Shown piece by piece: positions 9,837 through 18,840 of a stretch of DNA of 64,000 nucleotides. The notes beneath the pieces are model-generated. The model was not told the origin of the DNA, ran no database searches, and saw only the letters and a program-made list of their open reading frames with translations. The stretch is from Septoria linicola (Eukaryota > Ascomycota > Dothideomycetes > Mycosphaerellales > Mycosphaerellaceae), in the NCBI GenBank assembly GCA_024114885.1, contig CP099427.1:434001-498000 (forward strand), given 5' to 3'. Made by a program: the position numbers and the translations under genes. The first letter of the stretch is position 1. Each line of letters begins with the position of its first letter.

Positions 9837-10361
9837 GGCTGTGCTCTGGTTGATGTTGAAGTGGAAACTTGCCTATTTGACGGCTTCAAGGCCATGGCTT
9901 GCTTCCGTGAAGGTGACCTGCTCGCAAACATGGCACACCATGAGCGCTGTCGCATGATGCTAATGCATCGTGATAGCTCGGTAGTACGGGAGATCTGGCG
10001 ATGCCGCAGATGGGACATTCTCCCAACGGCGACTGAGAGCCCAGTAGATCAGCACGTCCTGAATGCTCGAGTCTTGGCCGCTTTCATGACAGAACGCAAG
10101 ACGGAAGGTCTCAAGTTGGGACAAATCCATGCGACGGCGCGTTGGGGCTGTGTTTGTATTGGTGTCATTTCATCAGAGCTATCGTATGCGCTGCGGCAGG
10201 CAGTATGGCAGCACTTCTAGGAGCGCGTTGCCCGCCATGTCATGGATGCGCTGCTCTTGCGATCATACACGACCGCGTAGCGCTCCCACGCCTTCTGCTT
10301 GCGGCCTTGCCTTGTTCCTCGACTTGCCACGTCCTTCACGAACCAAGCAATCTGAGCCCGC
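9837..10361. other. Upstream region of the RING-H2 gene with in-frame coding relic
   Basis: On the minus strand, 10130-9837 is in frame with the RING-H2 gene and reads as a plausible protein start (ATG at 10130 with context GTCGCATGG) interrupted by two TAG codons. No strong splice donor explains them. The rest, to 10361, is promoter and terminator sequence between this gene and the proteasome gene. Confidence 0.4.
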
Positions 10362-11100
10362 CTAATCTTGTCGTCCCTTCAACAGCCTCTTCGTCACCTT
10401 GTCCTTCTCAATAATGTACACATGCGCGCCCCAACCAGACAGCGCATCACGGTCGACGGCGCTTAGCAGTGCCTGCGACATAGTCTCGAAGAGGTCCTCT
10501 GGCTCGAGATCGGGTTCCCAGAGACCCTCACATGTACCAAAGAGTTGGTCGGAGGCGGTGCCGGAAACGATGAAGTCTTTGGCGAAGTCGATGCAGCCGA
10601 TCGAATCGAATCTGTCCGTCTCTCGTCAGTGTCTATATGTTAGCAATTCTCCACCATTTCCAAACATACCCGCAGATGAAAGGCTTCCCCGTCTTCTGAT
10701 CAATACCGGCCACGACAGGTGAGATGAACCACGGCCCGAATCTCTTCTCGTACAACGAACTGCTGACCAGGTTTGCGAATGTCCTCGGGCTGATGTCGCG
10801 CTCTTCCCGTAATCGGTACATGTTGACTTTGTAGCGGAACAGCTCGGAGACGGTGCTGACATCTGTGGCGAGGCCGGTCAAGCCCAAGTAGGTTGATGAG
10901 CCGAATGGGAAGATCTTGGGGAAGTTGTTGGACACTGTGAGCGCTTGGAGACCGAGACGCAGATCACAGGCGATGGCGACGCAGTCTTTGCCCACCATGG
11001 CCACGCAGGCGCCGCCGTCTGTCAATTGTGTTAGTGTGAGTAGAAAGCATCAGAAGGCGGAGTGGTGATGCGACTGACTGATGCTGAACGGCGAAGACAT
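10362..11100 (-). CDS. PUP3: 20S proteasome subunit beta-3
   Basis: Three exons (11100-11079, 11018-10670, 10611-10362) with introns of 60 and 58 nt, branch points ACTAAC and GCTAAC, give 206 aa; yeast Pup3 is 205. Exon 1 encodes only MSSPFSI plus one base, and the splice gives NGGACVAMVGKDCVAIACD, diagnostic of beta-3. RYKVNMYRLRE and SSSLYEKRFGPWF follow, and the C-terminus WGAHVYIIEKDKVTKRLLK is typical. Beta-3 lacks a catalytic N-terminal threonine and is a structural subunit of the inner ring. The gene is divergent from mL59 across 388 bp. Confidence 0.95.
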
Positions 11101-11488
11101 GGCGCGGGGGGAGGGGGAGGTGTGAAGGAGGTCTGTATTCGCCGGTGTAGCTGATGCGGGAGGTGGAGGTGGAGCGTTATCGGCGGTGATGGGGGGAGGG
11201 GTGGTGGTGGAGAGGCGGTGGTTGATTGAGTGTTGGGTCGGTAGATGGAGATGGACTACTAGAACTATGTTGCAGGCAACTGGAGCTGGCGTCAGGTCGA
11301 ACTCGAACACGAACACGCGATGGGCGATGGGAGAGCTTGTTGCATAAACTGAGCATAACTCGATTTATGCAGCGGATGCAGCCGTCATCTTCCATCTTCA
11401 CGTGAAGTTCGCGACTTCCTCCTCCCATTGAATGCGCCTGCCTCTCGTCTGTATCTGTGTCTGTGTCTGTGTCTGCATCATCATCACA
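11101..11488. promoter_or_regulatory. Bidirectional promoter PUP3 / mL59, with a TG-rich microsatellite
   Basis: 388 bp between two outward start codons of housekeeping genes. Just before the mL59 ATG lies a short CTGTGT-type repeat (about 11446-11476). The PUP3 side is GA/GT-rich. No TATA box is evident on either side. Confidence 0.5.
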
Positions 11489-12034
11489 ATGGCAGCCGCG
11501 ATCGAGTCACACATTCGCCTCGCGCAACAACTACCGCCGCGACTGCTGCACTTTTTCAAAAAGTATCCGCCATCAACCATGTCCACCACATCTTCATCCG
11601 ACCCCAATGTGGTGGCCGCAGTGACGGAATCTCTCTCCCAAACATCCATGACCGACTCCTCCGCCGGCCTCACAGACAAAAAGACACACAACCCGTTCTT
11701 GCCCTTCAAGAATCCGCGAACAGGAGCCTACCACGGTCCTGCATATTCTCTCCGCCGCCAGGCAGATCTATACAAACTGGCAAAGTCATGCGGAGTTCTC
11801 GCATTAATGCCCATTGCGCCCAAGCATCCCGAAATCAAGGAGCAGAACAGGATAGAACGAGGGCTGAGGGTCCAAGGCACGGGTGAGGGCAAGCGAGTCA
11901 AGGGTAAGATGTGGGAGCGGACAATGCGGAGCAAGCTGGAGGAGAGGAGAAAGGCCATGGAGGGCATGAATGCTATGGTCGTGCAGTGGAAAGAGAGAGG
12001 GCATGGTAGAGGCTGGAAGAAGTGGCCCAAGTAG
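11489..12034 (+). CDS. Mitochondrial large ribosomal subunit protein mL59 (MRPL25-like)
   Basis: A single exon of 181 codons. The frame opens further upstream at an ATG near 11432, but that extension is encoded by the CTGTGT microsatellite, so the ATG at 11489 (ATCACAATGGC) is preferred. Fungal mL59 landmarks follow in order: RLLHFFKKYPP, NPFLPFKNPRTG, HGPAYSLRRQADLYKLA, GLRVQGTGEGKRVKG, and the tail GHGRGWKKWPK. The protein is basic, as expected for a ribosomal protein, and works in the mitochondrial matrix in the large subunit. Confidence 0.85.
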   Translation: MAAAIESHIRLAQQLPPRLLHFFKKYPPSTMSTTSSSDPNVVAAVTESLSQTSMTDSSAGLTDKKTHNPFLPFKNPRTGAYHGPAYSLRRQADLYKLAKSCGVLALMPIAPKHPEIKEQNRIERGLRVQGTGEGKRVKGKMWERTMRSKLEERRKAMEGMNAMVVQWKERGHGRGWKKWPK

Positions 12035-12656
12035 ATGGCCGTTGAGGGCAGGACCGTCAAAAATGTACGATGAAAGGGTGTAGATGAAGCATGCCGCGAG
12101 GGATGTGTCATGCGCGAGGGAGAATTCCGAGTCTGCGGTTCGAGCGACGTCTTGAGCATCGAGCCACGAACAATCTGGCCAGCCTTTGATCAGCAATCAG
12201 CACAACGCCGGCCATGTATAAACATAAAGATCTTCTACTTCGCTGTACACACTCATCTTCCTGACCCGAGACTCAGCATGTAATGCAAGAGACCAAATGT
12301 TCCGCTCCTGGTCTGTTGGTACCCATACGGTGTGGGGGGAAATGCACGGTATGTATACGCTTTTTGAGATCACTTATAGGTACAGCACCAAACCTTTGTG
12401 CCAAGTTCATCACCTGCGTCAGGCAAAAGTGCAAAGATGCGCAGGCGATGCAGCTGGATTTGCATGTGCGATTGCACGGACCAGGTGGCCAATGCTTTCC
12501 AGTCCTCTGCACTGCGACCACGTTTGTTTTTTCACTGCAACAGATTCGAGCAACACACTTGCGTCCAAATCGAGAACATCCTCGCCGAGACTCCGATTCA
12601 CCACTCAGACCAACACAAACGCCGAGCTTAGAGCACAGAGCAGCGAGTTGTGCACA
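12035..12656. other. Intergenic, no clear feature
   Basis: 622 bp between mL59 and the broken BTB gene. Several short frames exist on both strands but none has a recognisable domain, signal peptide or repeat. Confidence 0.35.
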
Positions 12657-14360
12657 ATGGCTCCCTCGCCTGCTAGTGGGGGAACTGTTGTTGGCGCTCC
12701 GCTTTGACCAACTGTAGGTGCTTCTAGACCCTCTTGAGGGTTACGACCATCGGCTAATTCGAGTATAGATCTGGCGTCACCCTCGAGCTTCCCTTGCAGA
12801 TATTACAGGTAGAAGGTGGTGACGTTGTCGTCGAGCTTTGCGAAGAAGAGTGTCTCGTTGTCAACGGCAAAGTCCTAAGTGCTGCGTCGCATCGCTTCAA
12901 AGCCCGCTTGGACACCGATCGCTGGGGTCGAGTCGGGTCTCGAGACGCCTCGCACAACCTGTTACCTGACGAAAGAGCGCATGAAAGTCTTCAGACATCG
13001 ACTTGCTTTGATTGATGGGCACCGACGCACATGGATCATCACGGACGAGGTATTCAGCATCAGCCTGTCAGCGACGTAGATCACTAACCTGAGATAGAAT
13101 GACTCTATAGCGCGAGATGCGCTGAAGCTCTCGGAAGAAGAGATGCAGGTGGACAAGACTTTACCGTTCTATCTACAAGATGATTACTCGACTGGCTTTA
13201 TGCCCTACATTACCAGCTCAAGCAAAGTGGCATCGGAACGCAATCCATGAATACGTCTCGATGAGGCACGGATTCAAGCTATTACAGCATACAAGATGAT
13301 CTTCTCACTGCTGTACTGCCAGCCTCTGGCGATGGACGAGCCGTATCATTCGATAATGCTGCATGTGACGAACACCATTGCTTATGCTGCATATCACGAC
13401 ATGCTTCCCTCGATCGCAGCACAGCTTGAGTCCTTCCTCAAACCTCTGCAGGATCTCTGGAAGGAGGTTTCCCAAGAACGAGAGTTCTACTACGCCATCG
13501 CAACCAAGATACGTTCGGCAGACATCTTGCAAGATGCCGTCAGACACATGATTGGGCAGGGTATGTCCTACACGAATCTCTTCTGGAACAAATTGGCCAC
13601 AAAGGCTGAGGCCTGCGCTACCTTGCTACCTTCACAAGAGTGCCACACCAAAATGCATCAGCACCTGACAAATCGTGTTCAGCGCATCCTACTGCCATCG
13701 TACCAAGCGCATGCCAGTGGCAGTCGAAAGGAACAGGGCCCGATCGTGCCCACGACTTGGCTAGATGCAGATCTGGGACCGAAAGACTTTGCAGCAACCT
13801 GCAAGAATCTCGCCACGACAATTCTGCGAGAGTGGCTCGACGTCCGGGTCTACGGCAAACCTCACTGGTCCCACATCAAGTTCGTCCGCTCCCGAGAGAA
13901 AAAGGATGGACAGGTTCGTGGCCGATCACTTCGTCAAGCCTGCGAGGCATCGCGCATAGCCAGAGATGACAAGTGCAACCTGGAACACCTGGAACTTGAA
14001 TACACATCGAGCCAGTACGTGAAGATTTTCAAGCTTGAGGCACCGGAAGATTGGCCTTACTCAGCAGTCGCAACACTGAGGCGCGAGCTGAAGAATGCGG
14101 TATTTCTGGTCGCTCGGTGTGTGGATAAATACTGTCCAAAAGAAGAATCGACCACCTGGGATTACTGCTGCGATTGTTACAGCATTGAGCCTCACGAGCC
14201 GGCCAAATACGATTCAGGCTTAGACTACTTCACGACTATGGCTGTCGACAGTGACTGCTTTCCTTGGGCGGACGAGAAGGAATGGATGGAGTGGATCTTG
14301 CCCATGCGAGATGTTGCAGAATCGAGCAAGGAGTGGCTGGAACTAGTCGGCGCGTCGTAG
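12657..14360 (+). pseudogene. BTB/POZ-type fungal protein, apparently broken by in-frame stops
   Basis: A possible start ATG at 12657 is followed by a TGA at 12705. After an acceptor near 12771 a frame carries a BTB-like core (GGDVVVELCEEECLVVNGKVLSAASHRFKARLDTDRW, in two parts of the fold). A 49-nt intron (about 12924-12972) and a clear 48-nt intron with donor GTATTC and branch ACTAAC (about 13051-13098) restore the frame through HRLALIDGHRRTW. The same frame then meets a TGA at 13248-13250 and continues without loss for another 370 codons to 14360. The stretch from ATG 13296 (354 aa) contains the helical region that follows the BTB domain in many Dothideomycete BTB proteins. Either the gene is a pseudogene with two nonsense mutations, or only the 354-aa downstream part is made. 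Confidence 0.5.
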
Positions 14361-14705
14361 AGTCACGCGATACGAATAACCCACTGCAGCAAGAGTCCAC
14401 GAGAGATGATCTGGACCAAAGGCCTTCCAGCGCGATTGTTGTTCGAGCACAAAGCGGAGCTCTCAGCAGAACAATGAGATATGCTGGAGTGATGCTTTGT
14501 TATTAGACATGGCTTTGTCTCCTGCCGACCTATTCTCGCAAATGTGCTCGTACAAGTGTCGCCACCATCTGCACTTCCCACCACACATCTACCACAAGCC
14601 ATCATCCCAATCCGGTCCGCCAGGTGCGTACTAACCCCTCCTTCCATACCCATTCCACACACACAACCACCCACCCAGAAGCCGGCTCTTCACCACAGAA
14701 TCAAA
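14361..14705. other. Intergenic, pyrimidine-rich leader
   Basis: 345 bp. The last 100 bp are strongly CA/CT-rich on the + strand, typical of a fungal 5' leader before the ATG at 14706. Confidence 0.35.
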
Positions 14706-15200
14706 ATGTCTTCTTCCACCACAACAACCACCACCTACGAGCAGGTCTCATACACGCCCCCCTTCCCCACCCGTCCCCTCCGAACCTTCTCCCTCCTCGT
14801 CATCCTCTCCCCCTGCAACATCGACCTCCCCACCTCCTCCGTCGCTCCCGCATCAACCCTCTCTACTATCAAATCCTTCCTCTCTCACCCCTCCTCCGCA
14901 TTCCCCTCCCCTCTTTCCTCCGACAGTCTTGTGCTTATCTCCCACCCCATCATCCTGCACCGCCTAATCTCCTACTTCAGCACTGAAATCTCTTTCGATC
15001 AGACGAGTTTCATGCCCTGGTCCACTGAAGAGATCGAGGCTTTGGAGAGGGTGCTAAAGGTGGTGGAGGTTTGGTTGAGAGGAGAGGAGAAGATGGTCAA
15101 GACGAGGGAGATGGTTGAGAGGGAACTCAAGGAGTATGTGGAGAGGGAGATGGGGTTGAGGTCGGATGCTGGGGAGAGGAGGGTTTTGGGGAGGTGCTGA
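14706..15200 (+). CDS. Hypothetical protein, 164 aa
   Basis: Single frame from ATG at 14706 (CAAAATGTC) to TGA at 15198-15200. It starts with a Ser/Thr run, then a hydrophobic Ser/Leu/Pro-rich middle, and ends in a charged helix rich in Glu, Lys and Arg (about residues 115-155). I recognise no family. Codon composition swings from C-rich in the first half to G-rich in the second. A purine-rich run continues about 100 bp past the stop. Other frames here are also long because of the skew, so the call is tentative. Confidence 0.45.
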   Translation: MSSSTTTTTTYEQVSYTPPFPTRPLRTFSLLVILSPCNIDLPTSSVAPASTLSTIKSFLSHPSSAFPSPLSSDSLVLISHPIILHRLISYFSTEISFDQTSFMPWSTEEIEALERVLKVVEVWLRGEEKMVKTREMVERELKEYVEREMGLRSDAGERRVLGRC

Positions 15201-15687
15201 GGGAGGTCGTGAGGGTGAGTGGGGAGGTTTATGAGTGGGAGGTGGAGACCGGTGGGGTTTGAAGGGGGCTACGAAGAGGAGAGGGGGAAACGAAGGAGGG
15301 TATGCGTGTTGATCACACATGTGTAGAACGTAGGTGTGATCTAGATGTAAGTATACATTTCTACTGATTTCAATGACTTCAACAGATGTCTTGATTATCT
15401 CCCACAACTTTCTTCTTTTGTCTTTCGCTCTTGCTCCTATCTTGTGATGTGTTGATATCAGCTGTAGAGTCAAAGTGGGGTTATTTCTGGTCAATATTTC
15501 CCTATTCATATGCATATTACGTGAGCTGCAATCTGCGTCGGCTCTCGTCTGCTGGTCTTCTCTAGCTTAGCCGGCTTAGAAGTGCCTGCCTTTAGTTACG
15601 TACTTTCGGGTTCGTCTCTTCGTAGACACCTACTAGCGTTACGACCTGCACAACCTACTCTTTCCGCTAGAGATGACTCTTAGGGAG
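15201..15687. other. Intergenic, purine-rich then AT-rich
   Basis: The first 100 bp are a strong purine run (GA/GG) on the + strand. The rest is ordinary AT-richer intergenic DNA without a frame I can support. Confidence 0.35.
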
Positions 15688-15937
15688 CTTTGTCCCTCCC
15701 TACTACTCCTCAAAGACTCTTTCTCCTTTGTACAAAGCGTGCTTTGTGGCTTTGTCCTTATGTCACTGATACAATGGAAGAAACAGCCACCTCTTCTTCT
15801 GTCACAAAGCACGAGACTGGACAAAGGGACTCAAGTAGATATACATGCACTGACTCCCGGTCATCAGGCGACCGGTCAGAACCTATCACAGATAAGCCAA
15901 CCGCAGAAACCACAGCTACGCCGAGCTCACTACAAAG
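15688..15937. promoter_or_regulatory. Cluster of eight ACAAAG/CTTTGT motifs before RING-like gene A
   Basis: The hexamer ACAAAG occurs on either strand at 15688, 15726, 15732, 15742, 15750, 15804, 15821 and 15932, eight times in 250 bp just before the ATG at 15946. Chance would give about 0.1. The same motif is clustered before the two other intact paralogues. ACAAAG is the core bound by HMG-box factors in fungi (for example Ste11-type TR boxes); that the cell uses it so here is an inference. A frame open through this stretch is judged non-coding because the paralogues start at 15946. Confidence 0.5.
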
Positions 15938-15945
15938 ACCTCACA

Positions 15946-16860
15946 ATGCCCAACCTTCAAGTATCCCTTAACAGTGTTGAGCTGACTCCTCACCCAACAG
16001 CTGCAGGAGATTGCCCCATCTGCAGCGAACCTATCATTTGCCCTGTCTCGATCGTCTGTCCAACGCCTCTGTGCCGTCCACCCATCTGCTGTGCAGCTTG
16101 TACGATTACCTCTCTAACTCACAGCGCCAATTGTTTCTACTGTCGCCAGTCCGTACGACGTGACTCCACGGTCTCCGACAACTCTTCCACGATCTCTGAC
16201 TTCTACGAGGAGCAACCCCAAGATCCCGCCGACTTGGTACGCAATTTCCCGTTTGGCAACTTCGGGCTCGATGACGTCTATCATATATATGGAGCGTATA
16301 CGGACGAGATCTACGAGTATCGAGTGCCTGTTACTGAGCGCATCATTTGGTTCCGTCACTGGGCTGAGACCGGACCTCCAGCGCTAGCGAGCCCTGAGGC
16401 ACCGGCGATGCTAGATCGATATATCTTGCTCGACTTCCTTATGTCAAGCGCGAATGCACATTTGGAAGCACTTGACGCTCAGGATCAAGCTCGAGATATT
16501 GCTGCATTCACAGTCCTATTCCCTTGCGTTCTAGAAGCTCTTGGGACACTTATGAACGAGCTACGAGGAGGTGAGATATTGCTGACCCAAGGCGAACTGC
16601 AGCGGAAGCTCATTCAACTTGTCCTCCTCGGGGACCGTATGCTGCAGACCGGAACCGAGGACTTCGCTCCATTGATTCAAATTGCTGGCGAGCGCCGACT
16701 GGATGAATTGCCCTCTGACGGGCAACTGAACTCAGCGCAGAGATTTGCTCTAGACCATATGAGTTCGGCGCAGAGGTTTGCTCTGGACCTGATACTGGAC
16801 TTTGCTCAGTTGTCCTCCAGTGTACATGTTTTTGAGATGACTGAGGTGAACGAGGACTAG
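15946..16860 (+). CDS. RING-like zinc-finger family protein A (lineage-specific family)
   Basis: Intronless, 304 aa. The start at 15946 is chosen because MPNLQ followed by L-x-P-x-P and DCPIC aligns with the starts of the two paralogues in this window; a longer frame upstream has no counterpart. Cysteines at 23, 26, 38, 43, 48, 49, 52, 63 and 66 form a RING-like pattern (C-x2-C at the start, CAAC, CFYC at the end), but the His usually in the third pair is absent. A predicted helical region (about 150-300) contains AFTVLFPCVLEAL, DFAPLIQI and SAQRFALD, shared with paralogues; the SAQRFALD segment is tandemly duplicated here. Function unknown; ubiquitin-ligase-like activity is only a guess. A truncated copy follows directly. 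Confidence 0.7.
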   Translation: MPNLQVSLNSVELTPHPTAAGDCPICSEPIICPVSIVCPTPLCRPPICCAACTITSLTHSANCFYCRQSVRRDSTVSDNSSTISDFYEEQPQDPADLVRNFPFGNFGLDDVYHIYGAYTDEIYEYRVPVTERIIWFRHWAETGPPALASPEAPAMLDRYILLDFLMSSANAHLEALDAQDQARDIAAFTVLFPCVLEALGTLMNELRGGEILLTQGELQRKLIQLVLLGDRMLQTGTEDFAPLIQIAGERRLDELPSDGQLNSAQRFALDHMSSAQRFALDLILDFAQLSSSVHVFEMTEVNED

Positions 16861-16967
16861 TAAGTTGCATTCTTGACTAGCGGATCGCTGTAATACCTAT
16901 AGACAATCAGTAGAAACAACTTCGCCGTGAGTCCCATTGATGGCAAATCGAATACTGACTCTGTGGA

Positions 16968-17315
16968 ACATCTCACTTTGTTGTGCTGGTTCCTTGTATT
17001 CTGGAAGCTCTCCAAAGCATCAATGACGAATTGCTCGGAGACACTATGACCCAAAGGGAGTTGGAGGAATATCTCTTTTATATGATCTTCACCCGGCATC
17101 GTATGCTTCGAGACGGGGGCGAGTTCTTCAGTCGATTGATTCTGCCTGCCATAGAGGACGGGCCGCCTCCTCGCGAGGGATTAACTTCCGCGCAGTGGTT
17201 TGCTGTGGAGCTTATGCGTTACTTTGTTCGGTTGTCTACGAGCGTGCATATCTTCTATGCATCTGGTTCGAGTAGCGTTGACTGGCGACTCAATGTACTG
17301 GCTATGCAAAATTAG
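16968..17315 (+). pseudogene. Truncated tandem copy of the RING-like family (C-terminal part)
   Basis: A frame without an ATG encodes about 115 residues matching only the C-terminal helical region of gene A: VPCILEALQSINDELLGD, QRELEEYLFY, FSRLILPAIE, SAQWFAVELMRYF. There is no zinc-finger part. It begins about 110 bp after the stop of gene A. It is best read as the remains of a tandem duplicate whose 5' end was deleted. An alternative, that it is a spliced 3' exon of gene A, is unlikely because gene A already ends with its own copy of this region. Confidence 0.6.
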
Positions 17316-17714
17316 TAGGCATAATTGTTCGTTGGTCTGCGATGTTAGTGAGTTAACAATTTACTGTTCCTCTGAAACTTCTTACTTCCCTCCAGAGGCG
17401 CCCCATACTCTTCTCTGTTTGTCCATTCGGTACTCTTACCCGCTCACTTTCATCTGGGTTTCGCAGTCAGATCGCTGTCGCGATAGTCCCCTTGGGTTCC
17501 GTACAATAGCGATGTTCCGTTTCCCTCTCGGAACAAAGAAAAGCCACAGGATAGCTTCGACACAAAGAAGATCGATGCTCTCCCTCGCCATTGTCAGTAA
17601 CAACGCGCGAACCTCCACAAAGAGGACTCCAGATCTATAGATTTTGAATCCCACCTAACAACAGCGTGTCAGCATTCTCACCAAACACTCCAAGTCAAAG
17701 CAGCAGTACCAACC
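17316..17714. promoter_or_regulatory. Promoter of RING-like gene B with ACAAAG motifs and a TR-box match
   Basis: ACAAAG occurs at 17533, 17562 and 17617, all within 200 bp of the ATG at 17715. The decamer GAACAAAGAA at 17531-17540 is an exact match in reverse to the Ste11 TR-box consensus TTCTTTGTTY known from fission yeast. Functional relevance in this organism is inferred. Confidence 0.45.
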
Positions 17715-18521
17715 ATGTCCGACCCCTTGATGTTCCTCAGCACCGGCGGGCTAGTCCCACACCCAACATCTCTCGGCACTGACTGCCCCATCTGCAGCGA
17801 CCCCATCACCGACCTCGTCGCACTTGCCTGCGAAACGCCAAACTGCCGCCCTCCAGGATGCTGCAGAGCTTGCATCTCCGCCCGGATCCTGGAAAGCAGC
17901 AAGTGCCTCTTCTGCCGCAAACCTGTCCAGCCTCTACCGTTCCCTTTCGGAACATACAACGTCCCGTCGATCATCTTCCACAATGGCGTGTACATGGATC
18001 GCGACAGTGCCCTGACAGACGAAATTGCCGCGCTCGCGATCGATTTTCGTGTGTTTGCCATACCGCTCGCACTTCCTGCTACTACTCCCGACACGCTAGC
18101 TCGTCTTGACAAGCATATTCTTCTCGATATCTTGTTTGTGCTAGCGAACGAGCACATTCGATTGCTTCTTGCTGATGGTAAGGATCCTTTGCCAGATCTT
18201 GAAGCGTTCACTGTGCTGATTCCGTGTGTTTACTCTACGCTCGATACGCTGCATTTTGATCTGTTCACGAAGGCCATTCCGCAACGCGCGTTGTGGCAGA
18301 GGCTGTTGCAGGGAGTTTGTATGCGGTTGAAGATGGCTGGTAGTGAGGCTTTTGCTCCCCTGGCAGAGCTGACTTGGGATGATAGAGTGCGGCTTCTCGA
18401 GCCAGGTTCGGAGCAGCTGACATCGGCGCCGAAGTTCGCATTGATGCTCGTGAACGAGTTCGTGAAGTTCTCGATGAAGGCGCATCTTTTCTCTGTACAA
18501 GGTGCAGATGCCGGAAGGTAG
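17715..18521 (+). CDS. RING-like zinc-finger family protein B (lineage-specific family)
   Basis: Intronless, 268 aa, start context ACCATGTC. The N-terminus FLSTGGLVPHP is followed by Cys pairs at 24/27, 39/44, 49/50/53 and 64/67. As in protein A, the position of the usual RING histidine is Pro. The C-terminal half (about 110-260) is predicted helical with LDKHILLDILFVLANEH, EAFTVLIPCVYSTLD, EAFAPLAEL and SAPKFALMLVNEFVKFS, all alignable with A and C. It is the last gene before the hAT insertion, whose left end lies 170 bp downstream. No signal peptide or transmembrane segment is visible, so a cytosolic or nuclear protein is likely. Biochemical role unknown. Confidence 0.7.
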   Translation: MSDPLMFLSTGGLVPHPTSLGTDCPICSDPITDLVALACETPNCRPPGCCRACISARILESSKCLFCRKPVQPLPFPFGTYNVPSIIFHNGVYMDRDSALTDEIAALAIDFRVFAIPLALPATTPDTLARLDKHILLDILFVLANEHIRLLLADGKDPLPDLEAFTVLIPCVYSTLDTLHFDLFTKAIPQRALWQRLLQGVCMRLKMAGSEAFAPLAELTWDDRVRLLEPGSEQLTSAPKFALMLVNEFVKFSMKAHLFSVQGADAGR

Positions 18522-18691
18522 GTTTGATAGGCTCTGCCATTGATGTTGTGGCGTCGAAGGTAATGTCGGTCGATACGGAGGACATCGATCTTATTAGTGC
18601 TGGCCACTAATGTTCCTAAATTAAATAAATATCATCCTTTTACCACAGAAATATGTTTTCATTCCATCGCATTGTCATATGAGAGGCCTGA

Positions 18692-18699
18692 GATGGACC
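18692..18699. repeat. Left 8-bp target-site duplication of the hAT element
   Basis: GATGGACC lies directly before the inverted terminal repeat that begins at 18700 and is repeated exactly at 34023-34030 after the other end. An 8-bp duplication is the hallmark of hAT transposition. Confidence 0.85.
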
Positions 18700-18840
18700 C
18701 AGACTGGTCGCCAAGCAAGTAGGTTTCACTTGTTTGCAAGCCTTGCGGCAAGTAAGTAAGTAAGTAGAGAGCCTGGCTGTTACGTAAGCAAGGCAAGTAA
18801 GCAAGTGAATAAATAGCAAGTGACTTGCAAGCCTTGCGGC
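18700..18840. repeat. Left terminal region with CAAGTAAG-type subterminal repeats
   Basis: After the 10-bp inverted repeat the sequence holds many short repeats such as CAAGTAAG, CAAGTGA and TTGCAAGCCTTGCGGC (twice, about 18734 and 18822). hAT transposases bind subterminal repeats of this kind. This segment keeps normal CpA/TpG steps; RIP-type mutation starts abruptly near 18845. Confidence 0.65.

Noticed and set aside
11432..11488. Longer N-terminus of mL59
   Set aside because: It is encoded by a CTGTGT microsatellite (Cys/Val repeats) and is better explained as leader; ATG 11489 has better context.
15673..15945. In-frame N-terminal extension of RING-like gene A
   Set aside because: The paralogues start at the position of 15946, and the extension lies in the ACAAAG promoter cluster.
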